A stretch of DNA of 64,000 nucleotides from Cryptomeria japonica (lineage: Eukaryota > Streptophyta > Pinopsida > Cupressales > Cupressaceae): positions 569,491,152-569,555,151 of the forward strand of contig NC_081410.1 in assembly GCF_030272615.1 (NCBI RefSeq), given 5' to 3'. Both the position numbers and the translations under genes were made by a program. Below are positions 37,694 through 49,221 of this stretch, piece by piece. The notes under the pieces were generated by a model. That model had not been told where the DNA came from and made no database searches. It saw only the letters and a program-made list of their open reading frames with translations. Each line of letters starts with the position of its first letter. Within the stretch, counting starts at the first letter, position 1.

Positions 37694-39191
37694 TGCTGGC
37701 ATATGTGCAAAGTTTGATGACATGATGATAATGTATGATTTTCATTGATGTCAATATACTGAAGAGTGAACCAGTATGATGTAGTAAACCTGAATATGTG
37801 AAAAATTTAAAATAACTAGTATGATGTAGTGAACCGGTATATGAGGAAAAGTGAAGCAGTATGTCTATCCAAGTGAACTGTTATATTGGAATGTTTGGTA
37901 TCAAGGTTTCATATGGTATGACTACTGGCTGGTAGTCTTAACTTCATGGTTTCTGGTTGAAGTGTTCCAAGCCTATGTGATTCAAACTATTACATCGTGT
38001 GATGAGTTAGTATTGTAATGAAGAAAAGATTGTGTTGCCATGTCAGCCTTCTGCGTGTGAAGGATCTTGCATGAAGGAGATTGATCCTATCTACCTCAGG
38101 AATGTGTGAAGTCTCTATAAAAGGTGGAGAACACGTTATGGGTTATCAGCCTTGAAGAAGTGGTGAAAAACCAATGATGGAGAATGTCTTGAGATTTGTT
38201 CAAGACTATTGTATTCAATGCAAAGTGTTCAATGGTTAGGATTGAACCAACTGAATTGCTTAACCTAAATGTTTAGGGTTTAGGGTTTATGCTACTGACC
38301 TATCTGTTTCCTATAAGGTCGATGTTGTTTTTCATGTTTAAGTTATTGGTAAATGTTGTGTGTGTATCTAAGAGCAACGATACGTGATTCTTGGCAAACC
38401 AGATAAGTGAATAGATACCTGGAGAGTGTGATTGCAAAAGGAAGGAACTGAAGTGGATCTACATTGGCATTGAGTGTTGTTACCAGATCATTGTAATAGC
38501 TGTTGATCTCTAACCACTTCAACAGTTGGAAAATCCCTTAACGGGGTAGCTTTAACCAGCTTGCTGTAAATCCTTTAACAGGGTGACTCAAAATCATTGA
38601 GTTCTTGAAATTATCTAACAAGGTAACATTTGACAGGGTTTAACCCTTAACCGGGTATTTAGCCATCCCTTAACCAGGTGATCCCTAGCAGGATTGGTTC
38701 CTAACATAACCTATTGTAACAGTCTTTAACCGGACAAGGCTCCTAACAAAGTGGAATTCAAAAGAGTTCAAAGAACAACTTGTGGGTATTCATCCCCACC
38801 ATGGTTTTTCCCAGTTGGGTTTCCACGTGAAAAATATTTGTGTCATGTGTGATCCCTTTTCATGTGATGCTTTTTAATTTTCTGTCAAGTGGTAAATAAT
38901 GTTGAACTAGCAGGTTATTATATTTTTGATTGTAGAATACGAGTGTATGTGTATGGGTGAAGTAATAATAAGATCTTAGATTGTGTGGAAAGCTAAGTGT
39001 TACCAGTTTAGGTCCTTCATCGTCTCACTGTGTTTAACCAATAGTAATCTAGTTTAGAGCAATGTTATTGATTGTCAGTCAAGTGCACTATCTGTAGTCA
39101 AACCAGTTCAGGAAGAGTGTTTTTTGTTTGTATTGATTCACCCCCCCTCTCAGTATCAGTTTGGTACTAACTGTTTATCATTTATTCATCA
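37694..39191 (+). repeat. LTR 5 of array A (right end)
   Basis: 1498 bases, starting TGCTGGCATATGTGC (T to C change) and ending TTTATTCATCA. It is followed by GCCTA and then by the uninterrupted LTR B sequence, which proves this is the true right end of the insertion. Confidence 0.9.
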
Positions 39192-39473
39192 GCCTATAGC
39201 TCATTTCTCAAAATAAGAAGGCCCAAAAGGATACAACCCTCAAGGAAGGCTCACTACCTTACAATAAGATTCAGAATACAATCTTAATTACATGAATTGT
39301 AAATATAGCATCTCCTTATGCCTAATAACAGTTTCAGTTAGGCTCATTTGTCTTTCCTGTAACAATCTCTGATCAATACACCTCACCGAAGGATAAATTT
39401 TCTTAAGCACCACATACACCACTCTCTAATAATTCATAACTAACACCGATACCCAAATTACATAACTATACCA

Positions 39474-39483
39474 CCTATTTATA
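39474..39483 (-). promoter_or_regulatory. TATA box of LTR B
   Basis: The minus strand reads TATAAATAGG, a canonical plant TATA box, upstream (in element orientation) of the R-block in the other half of the LTR. Support is sequence and position only. Confidence 0.5.
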
Positions 39484-40959
39484 CAAATCATCAACCTTGA
39501 CTACAAGGTCCACCAAACCCTCAACTCACAATTACAAAATTACATCTCACGATACATAAATAAACCATAGGAACAATATAATGACATATATGACATAGCA
39601 TGGACCTAAATAAAATCTCCAAACATGCATCACCATCAGAAATAATGCCAAGATCAACCGCAACACGCTACACCACCAAGAATAGTGCATAACACGAAGA
39701 ATATCACCAGATCAGTAAAATCACCAAGATTGTGCACAAGAATCAATGTAGACCACAAGGACAAATAGGACATGATCAAGAAACACCAACAAACACATTA
39801 GAACCATATGTAATAGTTGTACCAACACCACTTATTCAAATCTTCATTGATCAACACACTAACTCACGAGAATAGTCAACAAAAGCAATTCAGACTAGAA
39901 AGATAGCTTGTGAAGCACCAAATCATGAACCATATGAACTAAAGATATACGTAGACATCCAAAAAATTATCCCAAAACCACAACCAAATATATGATCATA
40001 CCAAATCTCACTGGAGCAAACACCAAACTCTATCAACCACTACACAGAAAGACTGAACTACAAACTAGACCAAATAATATGATCGATAAAACTTTCAGAT
40101 CACTAAAACAAATAAGGAATAAAGTGTTCGAGAATCCAAAAATAATAAGCCATCCATATCATCTCAATGCAATCATCGGAACACCAAACAATTCTCAGCA
40201 ACACCAGAATATGTTGACATCAATGACAACAACATATCCTAGTAGCAGCAATATCGACAATATGATCTTTGCATTATGAAATGTATTTGTTGGCAACAAG
40301 AATGAAAGAAAACTAAGAGGGGGGTTGAATCAATTTTTATGGATTAACAAACTTAACCACAAACACAAATCTAATATATTGCAGAAACAACAAAAATAAG
40401 AAAATTGATAGCACACCACACAACACAAAGATTTAAGGAAAAATCGATTAAGAAAAAAATCACGGTGGGAACCTACCCACAATAAGATGATACTCTGTAG
40501 TAGTATGTGGAAATAATTACAATGGGGAATGCACCAGCATTTAGGGACACTTCCTAGAGCTCACTTGCTCAAGATACAATGACTCGAGAGGCACCAACCC
40601 TCAAGGAAGTCTCATTGAATTACAACAAGATTCAAATGATAATTTGGAAGGAATAAACTGCAATAATAGCATCTACGCATGCCTGATAACAGTTTCGATT
40701 AAGTACATATGTCTACTCTGCAACACCTCAACTCAATACACCATATCGAAGGATAAATTTGCTTAACCACCACATATACCACTCTCTGATAATGTAGACA
40801 CGACCTTGATACATAAGTTACATGACTATACCACATATTAATATAATTCATCAACCTTGGCAACAAGGTCGACTAAACCCTCAACTCACAATTACAAAAT
40901 CACATCACACGATACAAAGATCAATCACGGGACCAATATAATGATATAAATGATATAAT

Positions 40960-41903
40960 TTTTAGAATCAGGGATCACTGAGAGGGGGGTGAATCAGTGA
41001 TCTACTGAAAGTCAAATCCTCAAACTTACTCTTTATCCACTAATAAGCAATGCATAATAGAAAAGAACATAAACATGCAACAAAGAATCCACAAATCCAC
41101 AATAGTAGAATTTTTACGTGGAAACCCATAAAGGGAAAAACCACAATGGGGTTGAAACCCACAATATTCATATACTATGGCCAGGAGTACATAAATATTA
41201 CATAGATGGGGAATTCACTTGTATTTAGGCTCACTACCTAGAGATCACTGCTCAAATATAGTTTCTTGGAAGGCTACAACCTTCAATGAAGTCTCACTAA
41301 CTAAAATTTGAATACAATGACATGAACTCTCAAGTAGTATCTAACTATGCAAGAATGGGTTTTAGTTAAGCACTGAATCTCTGACTATCTTCGCTCTGCT
41401 AAATACTTTGCTACTATCTCATTCAGCTATCGGATTGACTGTGAATCAAATGCACACATAAAACTATGCTCAATCGCACCAAAACTGATCACCACACCAC
41501 TAATACACCAGAAATCAATCACCAATTCAATCTTATATATCTTGTCTTAACATAAAAGTAATCTCCTTCAAGTCGGCTTCAAGAAGTGTAACATGTAGCT
41601 TCAAGATGGCTTCAATCTTGAACATAAACATAGCACTAGACCAAAAGATTATAATCACATGCTTCTTAAGGATCTTCCCATTCATCAAGAACACAAAATC
41701 AACCACCAAAATTACCGCAATCATAGGAAATCATTTTGAACCAAAACATTACCAAAATACCCTATTTTACCGGTTAACTCCAACTTCTGGATAAGATGAA
41801 TAATGACCGCTGGATCAAGTTTCCAAGGAGATTTGCCATCAATGAAAACCCTATACCATAAATCAAGCATCGAAGATCACCGAATGAGTGTCAATTTCCA
41901 ACA
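40960..41903 (-). repeat. 3' LTR of element D
   Basis: 944 bases. The C-rich box is near 40978, the R-block TTTTTACGTGGAAACCC (plus-strand view) near 41111, and a TATA-like word ATATATAAGA lies on the minus strand at 41531-41540. It ends TTCCAACA before the polypurine tract. Confidence 0.88.
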
Positions 41904-41929
41904 ATCTCCCCCTTTAGCATTGATGGCAA
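41833..41929 (-). promoter_or_regulatory. Inverted repeat enclosing the polypurine tract of D
   Basis: TTGCCATCAATG (41833-41844) and CATTGATGGCAA (41918-41929) are exact 12-base complements. The 73-base loop contains the start of the LTR (to 41903) and the tract ATCTCCCCCTTT (41904-41915). A second tract with TTGTCAAAGGGG on the minus strand lies at about 42084-42095. Confidence 0.75.
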
Positions 41930-42379
41930 CACCTATGAAAAATGTCGAAGTGTTGAAATCTATACACTGGATAAAAGAATAAAATAATTCTAAGGCTCCC
42001 CCTTAGATCAACAATCCAAAAATATGCATCACTGAACTATACACTCTATACACAATTAGTCTGTACATTTTTCACCTTCTCTGCCCCTTTGACAACAATT
42101 CCAAAGATAGGGTGTGCATAAAAATTCCCTGTACATATATACACATTCACTTGATGACCAAATATATACATGTTTCAGTATATCTATATATGTCATCTTA
42201 AGGAACCCAAGATATGTGTTCCATGCTACTCCCAACTTCTCTAAAATTGAAAGAAAACCATTCAAAAAATAAGCATGAAATTCTATAGCCGCAATCTTCG
42301 TAGGAGTCTCCTGAGACATTTTTGAATGTAGTCCATCTTATGATACACTAAGGTGTCTAACCAGGGACTAATTGGGTTT

Positions 42380-45300
42380 TGGAGTTCACCCGTCTACGTG
42401 ATCATCCTCTCCTTCTCCTTCTCAAAACTCCTAATCTTCTTTATGATATTCAAAATTTGTCCTACAATACTGCCAGTTAGGTTAGCTGTAGGATTATAGG
42501 CCCGAGAAATATGAACTAGTTTTCCTCTACAACTATCTATCTACTTGTCTATCTCAGTAATAAAATTGGTCAAAATTAGACAAAACATAAATTTTATTGC
42601 CTTCTGCTAAGGCCTAATCAATTAGTTTTAACTCCTTATCTAGTTGGGCCTTATCATTACTAATCATTTGAAAAAATATTTGAACTTTAGTATCCTTAAA
42701 TTTATCCATAGCTTGTCGGGCTGATGCCTTGGTCAAAGAATCAAACTGGGTGGACATATGATCTATTAAGTTTTGAATCTTACTAGATGAACTGGTGTTT
42801 GCATCAAGTTGTAGTTCTAGTACCACCTGTTCCAAAACTTTAACCAATTTTTCAATGAGTCTCTTCTCTTTAGATTTTGTCTGTGCTAACTCCTAACTGG
42901 CTTGTTCTTGGAGAGCAATAGCAATAATCATCCTCTCTATCGAAGACATCTAATTGAATGGTTTATCAAAACTGATATTGAACTATGGAAAACTCCCTTG
43001 GCTTTGAATTTTAGTTGTTTCAACTACCACAAGGATCTAAGTATCCATTGCCTTTCCCTTTCTTTTATCCGGTTCTTCTTGTTTCTCCTCTTCCTTCTTC
43101 TCAGCTTTGACCTATCCAGATTTACCTTGATTAGGTGCCTCCTATGCACCGGTGTCACCACTTGGTGCACCATCCTCTGCCTCTACTGATTTATCATTCT
43201 CTTTAGCATGCTCAACCTCAATAGAATCCAAAATTTGTTGCTCTGCAACATCTTGAGTATCCTCTTCCTTATTTACATCATTAACCGAAGGATTTTTCTA
43301 ACTGAGTGGCTTCATCTTGCGAGACAGTTTCTACAAGAAGGTTCTCAGTAAGAAACTTCTTCCAGATTTCATTGGTTTCTCTCCTTATTTCTCCAACTTG
43401 TCCAACCATTAGAAGATTTACTTTGCTTTTGCTCCTGAATTCCTTTCTATTATCCAACAAAATCAATATGTCAATTTCCTCTATAGTGATATTGGTGCAC
43501 TGATTGACTAGTTCACTCTCCTTTATTTCTCTATCCATTTAGCTAGCAGATTTTCTCCTAGAATTAATTAAAATGTACAAATATTTGGGAAGATATATTT
43601 ATAATTCAATCAATGCTTTGCTAAATACATCCATGTAAAAAATTACAGCTTCCTCAATTTGTCTTTGATCCTTAACATCCATATTCTCATAATATACAGA
43701 GATGCTCTTCAAATTTCCATCTTTAATAATTTCATCAAGTAATTATTGAATAGGCAAAGGAGGAACAATATGATACTCTATTTTAGAAGTCTTCATCTTA
43801 CCAGATTCTATAGCTTCAACCAAGTCTGATATTGTCTTCTTTCCTCACTTGGGCCGGTACAAGATAAGATCTTTCCTTCTTCTCCTTCTGCACTTTCTTC
43901 TCACTACCGGATTGGGATTTCCGGATCACTCTAGCAAACTCTTCTTTCTTTGGTGCCTTGGGAATTTCTTTATTAGATTTAGTCTTAGATTGCACTAAAG
44001 AAAATGTTACATATTCCCTTTGAGGTTTCTGCTTCTTCCTCAGAACACCTTTACCCTTTGCAGATGAACCAGAGGGTTCTACTACAACAAGAGGTTTCTT
44101 CACCAGAGTGGGACAAGGTCTTGTCACCTTTACCTTAACTAGAGAAAGTACAGTCTTTTATTTCTTCACTTTTTCAACTGCATCCCTCGCACCTCTAGCA
44201 GCTCTAACTCTCTCCCAGAGATGTCCTTCTTCAATAAGAATGTCCTCCACAATCTTTGCAACTTTTCTCTTTCTTGTCGGTTCGGTGAAATTAACTCCAT
44301 TGATTTCTCCTTCCAGGTTTGGAACCTTTCTTCTTTGGTGTCTACTGGAGCTTTTAAAAAATGTTGTGCATAGGCATCCAAAGTGGCTTCATCAACCTCA
44401 TATCCCATAGGCATTATCCATATCATTTGGGGTTGAACCACTTCCATAAGACATTCATCTTTATTCACCATAAAGCAGATTGTCCCCTCACATTTCTTTA
44501 CAATTTCTTTTGGGATTCTGACTCTCTGTTTCATTTTGTCCTAAAAGGTTTTGAAGAAATCCCACAAAGAAGCATTCTTATTATCCTTGTTGCCAATTCT
44601 ATCAAGCCCCTGCTTTAACTGTTGAGCCACCGGTTTGTCAAAATCCCATTATACTCTACCAGTTTTGAGGATCTGATTCATGAAGTACAATGCCAGATAG
44701 ATAACCAAAGAACCAAATTTGAATACATGCTTATCTTGTTTGATTTTCTTCAGATTTATCGACAACTCCTCCAATAGCACACTACACAGATCATAATGAG
44801 CATCTTTTTTGACCATTTTTTAGGCTGCATGAATAGCAGTGCCAGATACAAAATTCAATCTATTAGACTAGTATACCTTGTAGCCAATTACCATTGCAGC
44901 AAATTTGACATCATCCTCCTTGATTGTGCTAATTTTCATTGATCACCCATCAAATTCTAGATCGGTTAATTTGTTCACTGTAGGGTTTGTGACCTTGCGT
45001 AACCCTGGCTTGTCACCGGTTTGATTCAAATATGTTACCACCTTAATTGTATCAGCAGTGATCTTGTATGGTTGGTCTAGCCATATAAATTCAGTATGGA
45101 TCTTGCTTAGCACATACCTCACCCATTCCTTCTCATCGAATGTTAGAAAGTTTACAAATTGTGTGAAACTCTTTCTCTACAATTGCACAAATTATGGCTT
45201 AGGGTCGCCAATCTCATCCATGATGTTGTTAGTACAAATATCCAAAATATCCTTTGAGCTGGTTTCTTGAATTTCACAGTGAATGTAGGCTTTAAAATCA

Positions 45301-45574
45301 TCGATGTGAAAAACTTCATGCAGAATGAAAGAGAAAGCTCCAATTGGGTCAACTTTCATGGATCTGTAGGGGTGTTTCTTGAACACGGGATGGGTCCTAT
45401 CCTTGACTTCAATAACCAGAGGGTGGCAATGGAAGATGCAGATGCCATTTCAAATTCTCAAAAAATCAAACTCAGAAATGCTCTTCGAAAAATATGTCAA
45501 CCGACTGATGGATGCCCTAGATTGCTTGCTAGATGGCTTTTTCTCTCTGATCACCTAAAAAACTTGATCGCCAT
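42380..45574 (-). pseudogene. ORF2 of element D
   Basis: This is the same protein as in C, E and F. From the right, after a poorly preserved N-terminus come WVRYVLSKIHTEFIWL and KITADTIKVVTYLNQTG. Then YDLCSVLLEELSINLKKIK, FKFGSLVIYLALYF, RVRIPKEIVKKCEG and IMPMGYEVDEATLD follow. A basic linker leads to the second block (ITIEEIDILILL ... LLMVGQVGEIRRETNEIWKK) and a helical tail. Many stops and shifts are present. The left end is approximate because the C-terminus has decayed. Confidence 0.7.
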
Positions 45575-45755
45575 GTTCTTAAGCTCAAAAATACTATTCA
45601 CAAAGTAAAGAATGATTCTCATGTTTTCCCTTTTTAACTTTGCAAACCCTAATTTCACTTTGAAATAAATGCACCTCAAATATCCAACCGGATGCCCTGT
45701 TCAACTATCGGATGCCAGAATTAGCCATCTGAATCCCAAATATCAACTATCAGCC

Positions 45756-46919
45756 CTAGTTACTAGATGAAGATTCTACACTGGATTTAGTTACAGATTC
45801 ATTATCAACCTTAGATTCATCCTTCTTTACGCACATCTTCTTATGTTGATCTCTGATCTCATCTACTTTCGCTTTTCTTCTCTCACCTGATTTGTTCTTG
45901 ACTACCAGAGCATTGTTCTTTCTTCTGCAGTACTTTGCAATGTGATAGGTTTTGTTGCATGCTCGGCAAACAACATTATTCTATATAGGTCTGAAGTTCA
46001 TCTAATTTGGTCTTGTCTAGCACTGATTAGATATGTGTCCAGACATTCCACAAGCATAGCATTTCTTGATTTGAAATTAATTCACTACTACTCTACACAC
46101 ATTTGACTTGTGTCCAAAATTATTGGATGTGAAACACTGACTGGTAAAGGTAAGAACATTATTCATGTTGTTTATTCCATTATTCACCCTACTTCTACAC
46201 TAACTCTCCATATGACCAAATTTATTGCAAGTAAAACATCTACCATTGAATTTATGAGCATTAGGTTGTTTTACCGGAGGATTCTTTCTCTTCTTCTGAT
46301 TAGGTTTTGCATTTCCTTGTCCAGATCCAGAGGATTAACCTTTCTCAAATCCTAGACCTTGCATGTCATTTCCATGTCTTTGACTTTCCAGCATCTCATC
46401 AAGCCTTGCTAGACTAGCTTTGAATTTGTCTTTGTTTTCATTGGCAGTACAAAGTTCATCCCTCAAGGTAGCAATCTGTCTTTCAAGTTCTTGACCATTA
46501 TTCCTTGATTGTGTCAACTCAAGCTTCAACTAATCATTCTCATAGGTAAGCCTGGAGCATTCATCAACTCTTTCCTTCAATGATTATGCCAGAATCTCTT
46601 CATTCTTCTTTCAGTCCTCAATCTCCTTAGTTAGCCTCATCATAATGGACTGCATCTCATTCTTCAAAGCAACATTCTCTCTATCAAGCTTGCTAAATTC
46701 ATCAACTTTCTACTAGAATTCCATGATCTAATCTTCTTTCTCCTTCAACTTGTCCATTAATTCCTTCCTCTTCTCTCTATAGAAACTTGCTTGATCCTTC
46801 AACTCACTAATGAATTCATCAATAGTATTCAGGTTCTTCTTCAAGGTACAGATCTCACTTCTAGCTACATCAAGATCTTCATGTGCCACATTGAGTTGTC
46901 TCTAAAAACTGGAATCCAT
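45756..46919 (-). pseudogene. ORF1 of element D, coiled coil plus four zinc knuckles
   Basis: It starts MDSSF near the primer site. A long coiled coil (for example LKLELTQSRNNGQELERQIA) is followed by LDEMLESQRHGNDMQGLGF, which closely matches ORF1 of F (LDDMLKSQ...NGLGF). Then come four knuckles: CFTCNKFGHMES-stop-C, CFTSNNFGHKSNVC (second ligand lost), CYACGMSGHISNQC and CRACNKTYHIAKYC. A serine-rich tail ends ESSSSN. Several CAG- or TGG-type codons are now stops. Confidence 0.8.
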
Positions 46920-46973
46920 ATAATCAATCTCCCAAATCTTGCTTAGGCAGTTAAGCTTCCTTAGAGGAACTAG

Positions 46974-46985
46974 GCTTTGATACCA
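46974..46985 (-). other. Primer-binding site of element D
   Basis: The minus strand reads TGGTATCAAAGC, one change (G to A) from the initiator-Met site, two bases from the LTR end at 46988. Confidence 0.85.
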
Positions 46986-47545
46986 ATTGTTAGAATCAGG
47001 GATCACTAAGAGGGGGTGTGAATCAGTGATCTACCAAAATTAAAATCCACAAACTTATTCTTTATCCATCAGTAAGTAATGCATAACAGAAAAGAAACGA
47101 ACATAAACATGTAACAAAGAATCCACAACACCAAAACTTTTACGTGGAAACTTGGAAAGGGAAAAACCATAGTGGGGCTGAATCCCACAATATTCATATA
47201 CTATGGCCAGGAGTACATAAATATTACATAGATTGGGAATTCACGTGCATTCAAGCTCCCGGCCTAGAGCTCACTACTCAAATATAGTTTCCCAAAAGGC
47301 TACAACATTCAGGAAATTCTCACTAACTTACAATTTGATTACAATGAGAAAATACAATAAAATGAACTCTCAAGTAGCAACTGACTATGCAAGAATGAGT
47401 TACAGTTAAGCACTAAATCTCTGACTGTCTTCACTCTACTAAATACTTTGCTAATATCTCAATCAACTACTAGATTGATTGTGAATCAAATGCGCATGTG
47501 AAACTGCACTCAATCACACCAATACTGATCCCCACACTACTAATA

Positions 47546-48936
47546 TGATGAATACTAAGAGGGGGGTGAATTAGTATGCCAAAAATTACTGTAAGCAAAC
47601 TCTTAAACAATTTAGCAGATCACCAATGAAGCAGATTCACTAATAAACCGGTTAAGATAAATGCAAACCAAATAGAAAACAAAGCATTCACCCACAAAAT
47701 CAAAATCACCATAATATAAGATATTTGACATGGAAACCCAAATGGTAAAAACCATAGTGAGCAGAAACTCAATAGTAACTATCTGTAGAATAGTAACCAG
47801 ATCGGTTAAGGTCAGACGGGTTAAGGTCATACAATGTTCTTCACTAGAACAGATCCTATTAGGAATCTAGATCTCTGTTAGTAGATAAGTCCTGTTAAAG
47901 ACTACCCGTTAGAGGATTTAAGATCCACAGTTGTGAACCACCTTGTTAGAGGATTTACAAAGGCTTTGCTGAGCCTACCTGGTTAAGGGCTTCAGACTTT
48001 TCAAAGTCAGGAGTAATCAACAAGTGAATGATCTAGATAATAGCACAGTATTCTTAATTAGATCCTTGACAACTCCTTGTTAATGCATTTCAGCATTACT
48101 TTAGTCTTCTATATCTACACACTCTATCTCTTCACATAAACCTAACCTTCTCTTCAATGATCGCACACAATAACCTTTACTTCTCTCTTTCATATACAAA
48201 ACCTAGACATGATGTCCTTATAAAGGAATCTGATTTCATGTCAGTCCAATAAGATTAGACTACAAGTTCCTAGGTATAGTGCATCTAGACACATTTGGTA
48301 ACATGGCACAAAAACACCACCAAAATGTCAGTGGATGATAACTTATCACACATTACAATAATAGCAGTTGGTAACTCATCATAGTTATATATCGGTTAAT
48401 ACAATATATTGATTACCAATTGTCAAAAATGAAGACTGGAATATCGTAGTGTTGTGATAAAAAATTGACTACCGCTTGGGTCCTTCATTCTGCTTGAGAT
48501 CCTCGTATCGCTTGGGGTCTTCAGTCAATCTGTGACTGGTAAACCATCTTTTGTAAAATACCGATAGTAGTGTTGGTGGATGATAACTCATTACACATTA
48601 CAATAATACCAGTTGGTAACTCATCACAGTTATATATCGGTTAATACAATATACCAATTACCGATTGTCAAAAATGAAGACTAGAATATCATAGTGTTCT
48701 GATAAAAAATTAACTATCACTTGGGTCCTTCATTTCACTTGAGATCGTCATACCACTTGGGGTATTCATACAATCTGTGATGGGTAAGCCATCTTCTGCA
48801 AAATACCGATAGTCTAAAGACTACACATTCAATGACATACAATATCGGTTGGAACAACTACCGGTTGAGCATAACTCATACATCAAGTAAGTGTGTGTCC
48901 ATCAATGACAATCAAAACATCATCAAAATACCAACA
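47546..48936 (-). repeat. 3' LTR of element E, with internal duplication
   Basis: 1391 bases against 1133 in the 5' LTR. The difference is a tandem copy of 245 bases (48331-48820). A TATA-like word TATAAGG lies on the minus strand near 48216-48225 and CTGTTAG-type repeats at about 47845-47995. Between about 47959 and 48220 it is identical to the 5' LTR. Confidence 0.9.
48331..48820. repeat. 245-bp tandem duplication in the 3' LTR of E
   Basis: Copies start GTGGATGATAACTTATCAC (48331) and GTGGATGATAACTCATTAC (48576) and both run to CCGATAGT. The 5' LTR has one copy only, so the duplication arose after insertion. The two copies now differ at many positions. Confidence 0.88.
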
Positions 48937-49221
48937 ATCTCCCCCTTTGGCATTGATTGCAACACTTAGGAAAATTTTGACATCTAAGTGTTTTACAAAA
49001 AAAATGATGCCAAAATCAAAATTACTCCCCCTAAGCATATATACTCCTTCCTTTGCAAAAATTACAAGTAAGTGCATAAAATGGTAACATTCACCAAAAT
49101 TTTAATGTACACTACTCCCCCTTTGCCAACAATGACAAAGTTATGCAAAGTATCCCTTTTATAAAATAAAACAAAGTTCATGACAATAAGGAATGAAATT
49201 TCTCAAAACAGATCTAAAGGT

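Larger units (their letters stand above)
11748..39191 (+). mobile_element. Copia A, expanded into a tandem array
   Basis: Copia A inserted into LTR B at GCCTA (11743-11747; right copy at 39192-39196) and now contains five LTR copies and four pol copies. Between neighbouring LTRs the order is LTR, 67 bases of LTR B flank, partial gag, protease, integrase, RT, RNase H, LTR. The junction of B flank to gag is the same each time (15549/15550, 20755/20756, 34011/34012). Unit lengths are 5206, about 5.2 kb after removing element C, and 5247 bases. No unit has a primer-binding site or a gag N-terminus. The array therefore arose by DNA duplication, not by new retrotransposition. Confidence 0.85.
11466..40264 (-). 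mobile_element. Solo LTR B, split by the nested array A
   Basis: Two pieces, 11471-11747 and 39192-40259, together make one LTR of about 1.34 kb. ATATG flanks it exactly (11466-11470 and 40260-40264). The left piece has the C-rich box and R-block, and the right piece has the TATA box and U3, so it reads on the minus strand. It starts TGTCGATATTGC and ends ...AAGA instead of the usual CA. No internal region flanks it: a solo LTR left by LTR-LTR recombination. Homology to the intact LTR at 40288 (B2) confirms the join. Array A sits between GCCTA target duplications. Confidence 0.85.

Noticed and set aside
13967-39191. Array A read as several independent Copia insertions in a row
   Set aside because: Independent insertions would each have their own target duplication, primer site and full gag. 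Here every internal LTR is followed by the same 67 bases of LTR B fused to mid-gag.
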